A stretch of DNA of 64,000 nt, taken from NCBI GenBank assembly GCA_944331895.1, contig CALVIX010000002.1, positions 33,099 through 97,098 on the forward strand. The letters are read 5' to 3'. The notes beneath the pieces are model-generated. The model was not told where the DNA came from, searched no databases, and worked only from the letters and a program-made list of their open reading frames with translations. The position numbers and the translations under genes were made by a program. Numbering within the stretch: position 1 is the stretch's first letter; each line of letters starts with the position of its first letter. Origin of the DNA: an uncultured Bacilli bacterium. GTDB lineage: Bacteria > Bacillota_I > Bacilli_A > RF39 > UBA660. Shown here in pieces: positions 1-8,586 of the stretch.

Positions 1-1400
1 GACATATTTCTTATATTGACGAATATCGCCATTGGGGCGCTGTCGTAAAAGCAATGTGGGAATCACATCAGTTATCATTTCATATGGATTATATTATGTA
101 TCCATCTTATCCGCCAGCAATCTCTCTTTTACAATATACATTTCTATCTTTATGTGGATTTTATAGCGAGAATATTTTGTTTATCACGCTTTATTTATTT
201 GGTACCTCTTTGATGCTACCATTTTTGAAAGTAACGAGAAAGAATTTCTTATTCTATTTCATTCTCGTCCTCTTCTTGCCAACGGTTTTATTTAATAGTT
301 ATTATAATTGTATTTATGTAGATGGATTACTTGGAATCTTATTTGCATTTTCTATGCTCTTTATTACAAAGAGAGTAGATAAAAATACGACGAAATTTGA
401 TTTGGCTATGTTGACATTTTCTCTCGTCGTATTGACTTTGTTAAAGGATATAGGATTCTATTTCGCACTGATCGCTATATTATATTGGGGGATTATCATC
501 CAAATAAGAAAATTAGATCAATGGAAGAGCTTTTTCTTGCTTGCGACAGTCGTTATTTTAAGTCGATTTAGTTGGAGTTTATGTCTTTCGTTATTCGATA
601 CACCTCTTCAACATCAAAATGCTATGTCTTTAAAAGAAATAGGAAATTTATTTACCTTTCAATGGAACGACACGCAAATAACGATACTATCACAGTTTTT
701 TAAGAATTTCTTTCAATTAAAAATTATTTCGGATCCGGTTACACTTGATTATATCTCTATCTTAATCGTATTCCTCTTGGGAGCTTATTGGATTTATCGG
801 AAAGGTAAAAAAGAGGATCGTAAAGTATTAAAATATTTTAATATGTTTATGATCGGGGGAGCTATTTTATACCCATTTACATTATTGCTCATGTATTTAT
901 TTCAAATGGATCCATATGATGCTGTGAGACTTTCTTCTTACGATCGTTACATCGTCATTTTTATCAATTCCGTATTGATTGCAGGAATATTGCTGATATT
1001 TGAGCAATTTCAAAAGCCGAAAGATTATGTCATAGGAATTTGTATTTTTTGTTTATTTGTCCCATATGCACAAATATTAAGTTGGTTTGATCAACACGAT
1101 TTGAACCTCGAATATGAGTGGAAAGAAGTAGGAATACTCGCAAAAGAACACGATGTTTTGATTTATGATCCGACCCTGTTAGAAGTTGAGTATGCAAAAG
1201 TAAGATACTATATGAATGTAACATCAAAAGAAAACTTCGAACATATTACAATATCGCATTCGTTTGATATAGATGATATAGAAAAGTATCAGTATGTTTA
1301 TTTTAAACGTGTTCCAAAATCTTTGGAAGGAAGAATCGAAAAGGAAAAGGTGTATCAAGTGAAAAGTGATGGAACTTTGAAGTTGATTCATTCAGTTTGA
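1..1400 (+). CDS. Large multi-pass membrane protein, 5'-truncated by the window edge
   Basis: The frame is open from base 3 to the stop at 1398-1400, so the gene starts outside the window; the ATG at 54 is internal. About 465 residues are visible. They form many hydrophobic segments separated by short basic loops (one ends in Lys-Gly-Lys-Lys-Glu) and then a soluble tail of about 90 residues. This layout fits GT-C-type membrane glycosyltransferases, which use lipid-linked sugars, but the part carrying the usual acidic catalytic motif may lie upstream. The function is inferred from topology only. A strong promoter for the next gene overlaps its stop codon. Confidence 0.6.
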   Translation, partial: HISYIDEYRHWGAVVKAMWESHQLSFHMDYIMYPSYPPAISLLQYTFLSLCGFYSENILFITLYLFGTSLMLPFLKVTRKNFLFYFILVLFLPTVLFNSYYNCIYVDGLLGILFAFSMLFITKRVDKNTTKFDLAMLTFSLVVLTLLKDIGFYFALIAILYWGIIIQIRKLDQWKSFFLLATVVILSRFSWSLCLSLFDTPLQHQNAMSLKEIGNLFTFQWNDTQITILSQFFKNFFQLKIISDPVTLDYISILIVFLLGAYWIYRKGKKEDRKVLKYFNMFMIGGAILYPFTLLLMYLFQMDPYDAVRLSSYDRYIVIFINSVLIAGILLIFEQFQKPKDYVIGICIFCLFVPYAQILSWFDQHDLNLEYEWKEVGILAKEHDVLIYDPTLLEVEYAKVRYYMNVTSKENFEHITISHSFDIDDIEKYQYVYFKRVPKSLEGRIEKEKVYQVKSDGTLKLIHSV

Positions 1401-1425
1401 CAAATATAGTCGAGGGTGTTATACT
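1397..1425 (+). promoter_or_regulatory. Strong sigma-A promoter for the gene at 1450
   Basis: TTGACA (1397-1402), a 17-base spacer and TATACT (1420-1425), with TG one base upstream making an extended -10. The -35 overlaps the TGA stop of the preceding gene. Confidence 0.8.
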
Positions 1426-1449
1426 ACAACTCGTTTGGAGAAATGAGAT

Positions 1450-2028
1450 ATGGAAAAAGAAAAAGAAATGTTACCTGAAGATAGAGAAATTCAAGAAATA
1501 GAAATGATGATAATTTTAAAGAAACTCGAACTACTTTCCCTTCGTCGTCATCGATTTTTATCATTGGGTGGAGGAGTACTAGAAGTATCTGCATTAGCGT
1601 TGTTGATGCTTGCTGATTACGATCCTGTTTTGACGGCAGGTACTGTTTGTCAAGGGCTTAGTATTGCCTCTGTTTGTACGCATCACGCTTTGAAAAAGCA
1701 AAAAAAGAGAATCATATTGAGTTCGAGAGAATTAAGTAAAAATCAAAAGATCCATATTCATTATATTAACGCGACTGCCTTTTTAGCTCCTATCTGTACT
1801 GTATATGCACTCCAAAATGGCGCTAGTTTGCCATTGAGTGTCCTCATCTTAGTAAGTTCTAAATTATTATGCCAACTGTCTGACAACTTTTCTGTTTGGA
1901 ATAGAGAGGTGAAAACGACGAAAGCTGATATTCAATCGTTGGAAGAATTGCGAAACAGTGAATTGGAAGAATGGAGCAAGCAAAAAGAATATGGGAAGCA
2001 AAAAAATAAGAACTGTAAAAAATTATAG
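1450..2028 (+). CDS. Hypothetical four-helix membrane protein
   Basis: This 192-residue protein is not recognised. It has an acidic N-terminus, a basic stretch around residues 35-38, and then two hydrophobic pairs (about 40-75 and 105-145), suggesting four membrane segments. The charged C-terminal tail of about 45 residues is probably helical. A GGAG site precedes the ATG at 1450. The gene is monocistronic, with a strong promoter at 1397-1425 and a terminator overlapping its 3' end. No motif suggests an enzymatic role. Confidence 0.75.
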   Translation: MEKEKEMLPEDREIQEIEMMIILKKLELLSLRRHRFLSLGGGVLEVSALALLMLADYDPVLTAGTVCQGLSIASVCTHHALKKQKKRIILSSRELSKNQKIHIHYINATAFLAPICTVYALQNGASLPLSVLILVSSKLLCQLSDNFSVWNREVKTTKADIQSLEELRNSELEEWSKQKEYGKQKNKNCKKL

Positions 2029-2038
2029 TTCTTTTTTT
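2008..2038 (+). terminator. Intrinsic terminator
   Basis: The hairpin pairs GAACTGTA with TATAGTTC (one G-T pair) and is followed by seven T. It overlaps the stop codon of the gene at 1450. Confidence 0.7.
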
Positions 2039-2065
2039 GATGTTTTGAAACAGGTATGGTATTAT
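2037..2065 (+). promoter_or_regulatory. Candidate promoter for the gene at 2085
   Basis: TTGATG (2037-2042), a 17-base spacer and TATTAT (2060-2065). The Shine-Dalgarno AGGTGAT follows at 2075, so the leader is very short. Confidence 0.5.
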
Positions 2066-2084
2066 AAATGTAGTAGGTGATAGA

Positions 2085-2852
2085 ATGGGAAACGAGCTAT
2101 TGAATATATTAAAAGATTATGCGGGAGCACCACGGTCAATGTTATACAATGCTCTCATTATTCTCGATAGTGAAAGTCGTTTTAACGAAGATGAATTGAA
2201 CCGTTTTATTGCTGGATTCACTTTATTAAGTAAAGAAGAAATGACAGAGGAAGAATATCGAAAAATGATGTCTAACATAGATAAAGTCAGTCCAGATAAA
2301 TTTGATAAACTAAAGCAAGATTTCAAACTGATGAATTCAGATTGGATCGGCGTTTCAGGGAAAAAGACAAATCAAAAGAAAAACATATTAAAAATCTATT
2401 TAAGTGTCGATAATTGTGATCTACACTATTTTGCAAATTTATTGATCTTACAATTATTAAAAGAAAAATGTGAAGATTATGATTTTAAGATCAACTATAA
2501 TCAAGATATTAACAGGAGAGATAATATCGTAATCTATTGTAATAACGAAAACTTTGGAAAGTATGTTGCGATCGTACAAGACATTATAAAAAAGAATTCA
2601 AATATTCGGTGGAACTCGCCTAATTTACTAGGAATTCCTTACGATGAACATATCTATTGTGGCATAGATTCGGACGATGGGGAAAAAAGTTATACAGAGA
2701 TGCTTTGTAACGGTATTTCTCTTGCAGTTCAACAAGGAAAAAGTGTGGAAGATATCGTAGATAATATGAAATTGAAACAATTACGCATGTCTGAAGAACT
2801 TCATACACTAGCTGCACAAACAGTTGGAAATGAATTTGGAAAAAGAAAATAA
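2085..2852 (+). CDS. Hypothetical soluble protein, 255 residues
   Basis: No signal peptide or membrane segment is visible. The N-terminal ~90 residues look helical and charged. The middle (about 95-210) alternates beta-like strings such as KIYLSV and DNIVIYC with helices, and the C-terminus is helical with many charged residues. I do not recognise the family; the KIYLSV…IVIYC…SY pattern faintly recalls HopA1-type folds, which I could not verify. AGGTGAT at 2075 sets the ATG at 2085. It is a single-gene unit with its own promoter and terminator. Confidence 0.75.
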   Translation: MGNELLNILKDYAGAPRSMLYNALIILDSESRFNEDELNRFIAGFTLLSKEEMTEEEYRKMMSNIDKVSPDKFDKLKQDFKLMNSDWIGVSGKKTNQKKNILKIYLSVDNCDLHYFANLLILQLLKEKCEDYDFKINYNQDINRRDNIVIYCNNENFGKYVAIVQDIIKKNSNIRWNSPNLLGIPYDEHIYCGIDSDDGEKSYTEMLCNGISLAVQQGKSVEDIVDNMKLKQLRMSEELHTLAAQTVGNEFGKRK

Positions 2853-2864
2853 CGATTTATGTTC

Positions 2865-2907
2865 GCACATGAGAGGAAGTTTAGGCGCGGATCATGTGCT
2901 TTTTTCT
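2865..2907 (+). terminator. Intrinsic terminator
   Basis: GCACATGA pairs perfectly with TCATGTGC across a 19-base loop, followed by a T-rich run (2900-2907). Confidence 0.85.
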
Positions 2908-2929
2908 TTGCAATTGAAATAATTTATGA

Positions 2930-2935
2930 TATGAT
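2930..2935 (+). promoter_or_regulatory. Extended -10 element of the ABC-F gene
   Basis: TATGAT preceded by TGA (TGNTATGAT form); TTGCAA at 2908-2913 lies 16 bases upstream as a possible -35. The start codon is only 28 bases downstream. Confidence 0.5.
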
Positions 2936-2962
2936 GATAACGTTATCAAAAGAGGTGATAAG

Positions 2963-4564
2963 ATGTTGAAAGTTCAAAACGTTAGTCTACGTTTCGGAAA
3001 GAGAACATTGTTTGAAAATGTCAATATGGAATTTACAGATGATAATTGTTATGGGTTGATTGGAGCAAACGGAGCTGGGAAGTCGACATTTCTAAAAATT
3101 TTAAGCGGAGAAATCGAGACGACGACAGGGACTGTAAGTGTTCCAAACGGAGAACGTATTTCTATTTTGAAACAAAATCACAACGAATTTGATGCGTACC
3201 CTGTATTGGAGACAGTCATCATGGGAGATAGTGAATTATACGATATCATGAAAGAAAAAGAAGCAATTTACATGAAACCAGATTTTAGTGAAGAAGATGG
3301 AATTCGCGCGGGTGAGTTAGAGGAAAGATTCGAAGCTAAAAATGGGTGGCAAGCAGAAAGTGATGCAGCAATTTTACTTTCAGGATTAGGACTTCCCGTC
3401 GAATTACATTCATCGATGATGGGAGACTTAAAAGATACGGATAAAGTAAAGGTGTTATTAGCCCGTGCTTTATTTGGGAATCCCGATATCCTACTTTTGG
3501 ATGAGCCGACGAACGGACTTGATATTGCAAGTAAAATGTGGTTAGAAGAATTCTTAATCAATTTTAAAAATACAGTGATCGTCGTAAGTCACGATCGTCA
3601 TTTTTTAAATAAAGTATGTACTCATATGGTGGATATCGACTATCAGAAGTTGACGATGTTTGTAGGAAATTATGATTTCTGGTTTGAATCGAGTGAACTG
3701 ATTCAAAAGCAAATGAGAGATTCTAACAAGAAAAAGGAAGAGAAGATAGCAGAGTTGAAATCGTTTATTCAACGATTTTCTGCGAACGCTTCCAAGTCAA
3801 AACAAGCGACATCTCGAAAAAAAGCGCTTGAGAAAATTAAACTCGACGAGATAATTCCGTCTAGTAGAAAATATCCATTTGTCAGTTTTGAGGTAGAAAG
3901 ACCGTTAGGGAAAGAAGTGTTGACACTTGAAAAAATAAATAAAACTGTCGATGGCAAAGTATTGTTAAAAGATTTTTCTTTAACAGTACGTCCAGATGAT
4001 AAAATTGCTTTTGTCGGCATGAACGAGCAGGCAAAGACGATGTTATTTAAAATCATCGCAGGTGAAGAAAAACCGGATAGTGGCACGATCAAATTTGGAA
4101 CGACAGTGAAATTATCTTATTTTGCAAAAGATCATAGCGAGTATTTTGAAAGTGAACTGAACTTAGTAGAATGGTTAAGACAGTATTCTAAAAACCAAGA
4201 AGAGAGTTTTATTCGAGGATTTTTGGGACGAATGTTATTTTCTGGAGAGGAAAGTTTAAAAAAAGTATCCGTATTATCTGGTGGTGAAAAAGTACGCAGT
4301 ATGCTCGCTAAAATGATGCTAGAACAAGGAAACTTATTGTTGTTCGATGAACCGACCAATCATTTGGATATCGAATCGATTCATTCTCTCAATCTTGGAA
4401 TGAAAAAATTCACAGGAGCAATCTTGTTTTCAAGTTTTGATTTAGAATTGATCGAAACGGTTGCGAATCGCATTATTGAGATCACAGATGATGGGAATTA
4501 TATCGATAAACAGATGACATATGAGGAGTATTTAGAATTTCAAAATGACAAAGCTGATAAATAG
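2963..4564 (+). CDS. ybiT: ABC-F family ATPase (YbiT/YkpA-like)
   Basis: This is a 533-residue twin-ATPase protein without membrane segments, the layout of ABC-F proteins that act on ribosomes. Domain 1 has Walker A GANGAGKST (about 34-42), Walker B LLLDEPTN (177-184) and switch His210. Its signature loop is degenerate (GDLKDTDK, 154-161), which I recall as usual in this subgroup. Domain 2 has a changed Walker A (GMNEQAKT, 352-359), an intact LSGGE (438-442), DEPTNHLD, and Phe492 where the switch histidine is expected. The interdomain linker (about 245-300) is Lys-rich. The start has AGGTGAT seven bases upstream. The 3' end overlaps ylmH by 20 bases, implying coupled translation. Confidence 0.88.
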   Translation: MLKVQNVSLRFGKRTLFENVNMEFTDDNCYGLIGANGAGKSTFLKILSGEIETTTGTVSVPNGERISILKQNHNEFDAYPVLETVIMGDSELYDIMKEKEAIYMKPDFSEEDGIRAGELEERFEAKNGWQAESDAAILLSGLGLPVELHSSMMGDLKDTDKVKVLLARALFGNPDILLLDEPTNGLDIASKMWLEEFLINFKNTVIVVSHDRHFLNKVCTHMVDIDYQKLTMFVGNYDFWFESSELIQKQMRDSNKKKEEKIAELKSFIQRFSANASKSKQATSRKKALEKIKLDEIIPSSRKYPFVSFEVERPLGKEVLTLEKINKTVDGKVLLKDFSLTVRPDDKIAFVGMNEQAKTMLFKIIAGEEKPDSGTIKFGTTVKLSYFAKDHSEYFESELNLVEWLRQYSKNQEESFIRGFLGRMLFSGEESLKKVSVLSGGEKVRSMLAKMMLEQGNLLLFDEPTNHLDIESIHSLNLGMKKFTGAILFSSFDLELIETVANRIIEITDDGNYIDKQMTYEEYLEFQNDKADK

Positions 4565-5255
4565 ACAAGAAAAAATGTTTTTTGCTTCCGGTATCGAGCG
4601 TTTAGGAAGAGGAGAATCTACTCATTTTTTAGATCCTAGGCAAAGTACGATCCTTTCACAAATGTGTAAAAAGAAAAGGATATCTTACCATGTTTTTCGA
4701 CCATTGAAAGAAGCAGAGAAGGTAGTGCTATATTATGATGAACCTAGGGTTGTTTGCATTAAAGTGATCGCCAAAGAAACGGTAACGCACTCTCAGGTGT
4801 TAGGAACATTGTTTTCTCATCAAATAGAACCTGAAATGTACGGAGATATCGTCGTAATGGATAACGTCGTCTATTTGTGGATCTTGCGTTCTTGCTTTTC
4901 ATATTTTGAACAATATTTTACACATATCGGAAAGGTACCGATTCAATTTGTAGAATGCCCACTAGACATAGTTGCAGATTACAAACCCGTAAAAATAAAA
5001 AAGACTTATCTTTCGTCAAGTCTTCGATTAGATGCGGTGGTTGCGGCCATTACCGGACTTTCAAGGAAGAAAGTATTCGAACTTTTCGATCAACAATACA
5101 TCGTATATCAGTATCAAGAGATAGATAGGGGAATCATAGAGATGAAGGAAGGGGATGTGTTTTCTATTCGAAAATACGGAAAATATCAACTTCATGCGAT
5201 TGTAGGGAAGAGTAAAAAAGGGAAGTATATTTTAGAAATTGCAAAATATCAATAA
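4545..5255 (+). CDS. ylmH: YlmH-type RNA-binding S4-domain protein
   Basis: The 236-residue protein has the YlmH layout: an N-terminal domain, a central segment with GTLFSHQIEPEMYGDIVV (family pattern: lGallglgi..ekiGDI.v), and a C-terminal S4 RNA-binding domain (about 155-225) containing LRLDAVVAAITGLSRKKV. YlmH usually lies in the Bacillus ylm/divIVA cluster and binds the large ribosomal subunit in rescue and quality control of stalled ribosomes; here it follows a ribosome-type ABC-F gene, overlapping it by 20 bases. The ATG at 4545 is inside the upstream gene. An ATG at 4575 is possible, but neither has a strong ribosome site. Confidence 0.85.
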   Translation: MTKLINRQEKMFFASGIERLGRGESTHFLDPRQSTILSQMCKKKRISYHVFRPLKEAEKVVLYYDEPRVVCIKVIAKETVTHSQVLGTLFSHQIEPEMYGDIVVMDNVVYLWILRSCFSYFEQYFTHIGKVPIQFVECPLDIVADYKPVKIKKTYLSSSLRLDAVVAAITGLSRKKVFELFDQQYIVYQYQEIDRGIIEMKEGDVFSIRKYGKYQLHAIVGKSKKGKYILEIAKYQ

Positions 5256-5285
5256 AAAAGGTGATTTTTAGTAAATCACCTTTTT
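5254..5285 (+). terminator. Bidirectional terminator between convergent genes
   Basis: AAAAAGGTGATTT pairs with AAATCACCTTTTT over a short loop. The A- and T-runs on either side serve both ylmH (+) and the gene ending at 5289 (-). Confidence 0.88.
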
Positions 5286-5288
5286 CTA

Positions 5289-5690
5289 TTATCTACCATA
5301 ACTTGGATTTGGTAACATTGGATTGATATAACGTTCGTGAGTTTCTCCATCGTAAATAGGAGCGTTATAAGAAACATGATAAGAATCATCTGGGTTGTAG
5401 TCAGACATATCCATTGGAACTGGCTCATCCTTTTCATATAGTGAACTATCGTGAAAAGAAGAGTTTTCAAATGCCGAAAGATCGAACCATTTTACTTGCT
5501 TGGTTACTTGATCTGTATATAAGATAATACGATATTGAGTATCTACTGTATTTTTCAAATTGGTTTTAGAATCTACAAAATAACGCTCTGACCAACCACT
5601 CCACATTTTGTCTTTTGAGATCCAATCTCTTTTTTGATATTGGATGAGTTTCTTTTCTACGGCATCTTTTAATTTATCAAAATTGTTCAT
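5289..5690 (-). CDS. Hypothetical protein, 133 residues
   Basis: This is a soluble, Tyr/Asp/Trp-rich protein with no signal peptide or membrane helix. The first ~45 residues are charged and contain WSGWSERYF; the rest is low in hydrophobics and rich in Asp, Pro and Tyr (for example YNPDDSYHVSYNAPIYDG). I do not recognise a family. AAAGGAG lies upstream of its ATG. It is the last gene of a def–arylsulfotransferase–unknown row on the minus strand, 25 bases after the sulfotransferase gene, so it may be co-transcribed and functionally linked, which is inference only. Confidence 0.7.
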   Translation of the reverse strand: MNNFDKLKDAVEKKLIQYQKRDWISKDKMWSGWSERYFVDSKTNLKNTVDTQYRIILYTDQVTKQVKWFDLSAFENSSFHDSSLYEKDEPVPMDMSDYNPDDSYHVSYNAPIYDGETHERYINPMLPNPSYGR

Positions 5691-5715
5691 TTTTTCTCCT
5701 TTATGAATATTTAAT

Positions 5716-7644
5716 CTAATAAGTCACATATAAATCTGTATCATATACAGTACCGTTAATTTTAAGGTAAATGTAGAATTTTCCTTTCAATCCTGCGTCA
5801 TTGATATACTTTGTAACGGAAATTCCATTTTCTTTTTCTTCCTCGTTAAAGATATCGACACACATTGCAGTATATGGTTTTTTAGAAATAACCATGTCAT
5901 ATACTTTTTTGTTGAATGTATTATCTAGAATGATTTCAACTTTATCTGATTTTTTAAATGTTCCAGTAACTGAAAGGCGGTCTTTTTCTTTTATGATTTT
6001 GATATCGTGTGATTTATAAGTATCGTTGATTGATTTATTGATGAGACACAAAGTTTGCTTTCCACTTGCCTTAGTCTCTCCCATACTACCAATTGTTTTT
6101 CCTTTTCCAGTTTTGAAGACATTGTTAGCGTATAAACTCATTTTCTCTGCACGATAGAAATTTCCAGGCAATTGCATTTCAAAGATAACTTCGTCGTCTT
6201 TTACTTCTGTCGTAATGGAATTCATAGAACCAGCTTTTTGTATTCCTGCAGGCTCGTTATTTGGTTTTCCATCTTCGGTTTTAGAAATTCCTCCAGAGTG
6301 GATTAAATAGTGTCCGTCTTCAAAGTAGTCGACATCGGAAATATATGGAGAGTAAAATTCACTACCACGTTCTTTTCCATATTGCCATACTTGATGAATC
6401 GTTTTATTTTCTTTGTCTAATTGATAGATGACACCACGGCTATAATTGTTTTCTGCACTAACTGCATTTTCTTCTGTTTTAGAACGATTGTTTCCGTTAT
6501 CGAATACAAATAGAGTTCCATTTGGTAAAATCATGGCAGCATGTTGAGACCATTGAAATTCGGTATTTGCATCAGGTTCAAAGAAGTATTTTTGCATCTC
6601 TTTGCTCCAACCATCTTTCGAACCGACAATCCAGTTGATTTCGTTTGTAGAATAATCCAAATTGACAACCGCATCTTGATGTCGTCCAGATAGAGTAAGA
6701 GAATTCGTCGCCGCATCATACCAAACTGAGTTGTTGTGGAACCAATCGTAATCTGTCGCATTCACATTGCGACCTTCCTCTTGTGGTAAGATTTTAGATA
6801 GATCGATTGTTTTTACAATTTCTCCAGTATTGCGATCCATTTCAACGATAAAGTCTTCTACAGTTCCATTGTCGAAATTATCACTTGCGATGATAAAATT
6901 ACCATTATCTAACTCGAACACATCGTGATGATATCCTCCAGGTAATGTGTATTCATAGTAAACTTTTCCAAGTAGATCCATCTCCATCAGTCCAGTCATA
7001 TAGTAGGGTGGATTGATTAAACGATTACTACTCAATAAAATATTACCGTTGTTGAGTCTTTGAATATCCCAAGTAAACATTTCTGTCAGATACCAACGTA
7101 CATCGCCATTGACATCGTATGCAGCAACATATCCATCGGAAGATGGTGTCACAAAGTATAGGTCGTTATCGAGCTCTTGTTTGTTACTTTCTACTTTAGT
7201 AGGAATGGTGAGATCCTCTGGGAGTGGATCTGTCTTAATGTAAAAGACGTTCTTTTTTCCGTTACATTCAATCGTAATTTCATTGTTGGTATCTGGATAT
7301 AATCCATAGATAGGTAAGATGTGTTTCTTCGATGGAGTAAACGTCTTGGTAAATGTCGTATTTTCGTCTTTTCCTTTGATCGTAACTTCAGGTGCTGTAA
7401 GATCACTTGTTTCAAAAATGACAAGTGCAGTAAGTGGAGAAATATCGTAAGGATCCAAAATAATGTTGGGATGTTCCATCGTATAATTCGTGTCTGCTAA
7501 AAATTTGTCTTCTAGCTTTTCCTGTTTTGCAATCAAATCCTCTTGAAATGTTACCGGTTTTGCTTTATCTACTTTGTAGTAAATCAAAATGGAACAAATG
7601 CATGCGAATGCAACGAGTAAAATTAGTTTGTATTGTGTTTTCAT
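5716..7644 (-). CDS. Arylsulfate sulfotransferase (ASST family), membrane-anchored
   Basis: The 642-residue protein has an N-terminal signal/anchor helix (about 7-23), a beta-rich N-domain (about 50-140) and a beta-propeller-like catalytic region with repeated DNGNF/LPNGT blades. ASST enzymes move a sulfate group from one phenolic ester to another phenol without PAPS, using histidines. Candidate catalytic residues are His240 (GGYHHD), His303, His368 (QWSQHAA), Arg387 (DNGNNR) and His449 (GHYLIHSGG); the 62-residue gap from Arg387 to His449 resembles my memory of the E. coli enzyme, but no alignment was done. It acts outside the membrane. TAGGAGG precedes the ATG, and it follows def by 9 bases. 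Confidence 0.82.
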   Translation of the reverse strand: MKTQYKLILLVAFACICSILIYYKVDKAKPVTFQEDLIAKQEKLEDKFLADTNYTMEHPNIILDPYDISPLTALVIFETSDLTAPEVTIKGKDENTTFTKTFTPSKKHILPIYGLYPDTNNEITIECNGKKNVFYIKTDPLPEDLTIPTKVESNKQELDNDLYFVTPSSDGYVAAYDVNGDVRWYLTEMFTWDIQRLNNGNILLSSNRLINPPYYMTGLMEMDLLGKVYYEYTLPGGYHHDVFELDNGNFIIASDNFDNGTVEDFIVEMDRNTGEIVKTIDLSKILPQEEGRNVNATDYDWFHNNSVWYDAATNSLTLSGRHQDAVVNLDYSTNEINWIVGSKDGWSKEMQKYFFEPDANTEFQWSQHAAMILPNGTLFVFDNGNNRSKTEENAVSAENNYSRGVIYQLDKENKTIHQVWQYGKERGSEFYSPYISDVDYFEDGHYLIHSGGISKTEDGKPNNEPAGIQKAGSMNSITTEVKDDEVIFEMQLPGNFYRAEKMSLYANNVFKTGKGKTIGSMGETKASGKQTLCLINKSINDTYKSHDIKIIKEKDRLSVTGTFKKSDKVEIILDNTFNKKVYDMVISKKPYTAMCVDIFNEEEKENGISVTKYINDAGLKGKFYIYLKINGTVYDTDLYVTY

Positions 7645-7653
7645 AAACCCCTC

Positions 7654-8202
7654 CTATATAAGACGAATTTCGTCTTCTCTGTAAAATGGTTTTTTCGGAT
7701 CGATTCGATCGTAGAATAAAATACCATCTAGGTGATCGATCTCGTGTTGAAATGCAATAGAGAGTTCCTCTCGTGCACGAACGCGAATTTTATTTCCTTC
7801 CTCATCGTATCCTTCAATTGTGACACGAGCGTGTCTAGGAACATGTCCTTCTACTTCGCGATTGACACTCAGACATCCTTCTCCCACTTCTGCGGCGATG
7901 ATTTCTTCCGATTCGCTTATAATTTTAGGATTGATTACGACGTAGTTATCAAAAGTTTCATCGTCGATTTCATGTACGATTACGATAATTCTTTTGTTAA
8001 GTCCCAGTTGGGGGAATGCTAGTCCCATACCAGGTCGTAGATCGTATTTTTTTTCATATTCTTCGATTTGACTATATGTTAAATGATCGATTGCTCTTTG
8101 AATCAATTTTTTATCTTCTTTTGAAAGAGGGAATGTTACTTCCGTGCTTTTTTTTCGAAGATGTGGATCTTTTTCATCCAATATATCTAATTTTTTAAAC
8201 AT
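7654..8202 (-). CDS. def: Peptide deformylase (type II-like)
   Basis: The enzyme removes the formyl group from the N-terminal methionine of new proteins, using a metal ion. The three family motifs are present: GMGLAFPQLG (family GxGLAAPQ, with Phe for the second Ala), EGCLSV with the metal-binding Cys, and QHEIDHLDG with the HExxH pair and catalytic Glu. The length is 182 residues from the ATG at 8202, chosen because GGAGTTGAT lies just upstream; an upstream in-frame extension to 8295 has no ribosome site and crosses a terminator. An extended -10 (TGTTACAAT) precedes it. It heads the row leading to the arylsulfotransferase. Confidence 0.92.
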   Translation of the reverse strand: MFKKLDILDEKDPHLRKKSTEVTFPLSKEDKKLIQRAIDHLTYSQIEEYEKKYDLRPGMGLAFPQLGLNKRIIVIVHEIDDETFDNYVVINPKIISESEEIIAAEVGEGCLSVNREVEGHVPRHARVTIEGYDEEGNKIRVRAREELSIAFQHEIDHLDGILFYDRIDPKKPFYREDEIRLI

Positions 8203-8272
8203 GTTATCAACTCCATATAATATTGTAACATAAAAAGTAATGATTGAATAGGGAAGAAAATGAGTTCTATAT

Positions 8273-8300
8273 GAAAAAAGCAGTATGTTTTCCATACCGC
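8273..8300 (-). terminator. Terminator of the YjcZ-like gene
   Basis: On the minus strand GCGGTATG pairs with CATACTGC (one G-T pair) over a GAAAA loop, followed by six T. Confidence 0.8.
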
Positions 8301-8306
8301 TTTCAT

Positions 8307-8477
8307 TTATCTAGGATTTGGTCCAAAAGCACGGCAACCGATGACGATGACAAGCAATATGAATAAAACTAGAATGATTGCTGCACCATATCCAGTCCCA
8401 CCGCCATAAGGATAGCCACCGTAGCAAGGTTGTGGTTGACCACATCCGTATCCTTGGTAACCTCCATAGTAATACAT
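8307..8477 (-). CDS. YjcZ-like small membrane protein, 56 residues
   Basis: This short gene encodes an N-terminal Gly/Tyr-rich arm of about 28 residues (repeats of YGG/GYG, two Cys) followed by one strongly hydrophobic helix (about 32-47: AAIILVLFILLVIVIG) and a short tail. The layout is that of the YjcZ family of tiny spore-associated proteins in Bacillus, whose role is poorly known. A full AAAGGAGG site lies eight bases before the ATG, and a clean terminator follows. It is monocistronic. The call rests on composition, not alignment. Confidence 0.72.
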   Translation of the reverse strand: MYYYGGYQGYGCGQPQPCYGGYPYGGGTGYGAAIILVLFILLVIVIGCRAFGPNPR

Positions 8478-8560
8478 AATCCAACCTCCTTTACCATATT
8501 GTATGTATATCTGTGCAGAATGACTAGTAAAATTGACCTATTTTCAAAAAGATTAAACTA

Positions 8561-8569
8561 TGGTATGAT
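8561..8569 (+). promoter_or_regulatory. Extended -10 of ftsW
   Basis: TGGTATGAT, with the Shine-Dalgarno AGGTGATC starting about nine bases later. The -35 (TTGACC at 8533) is not at ideal spacing, so the extended -10 probably carries the promoter. Confidence 0.5.
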
Positions 8570-8586
8570 GAATAATAGGTGATCAT

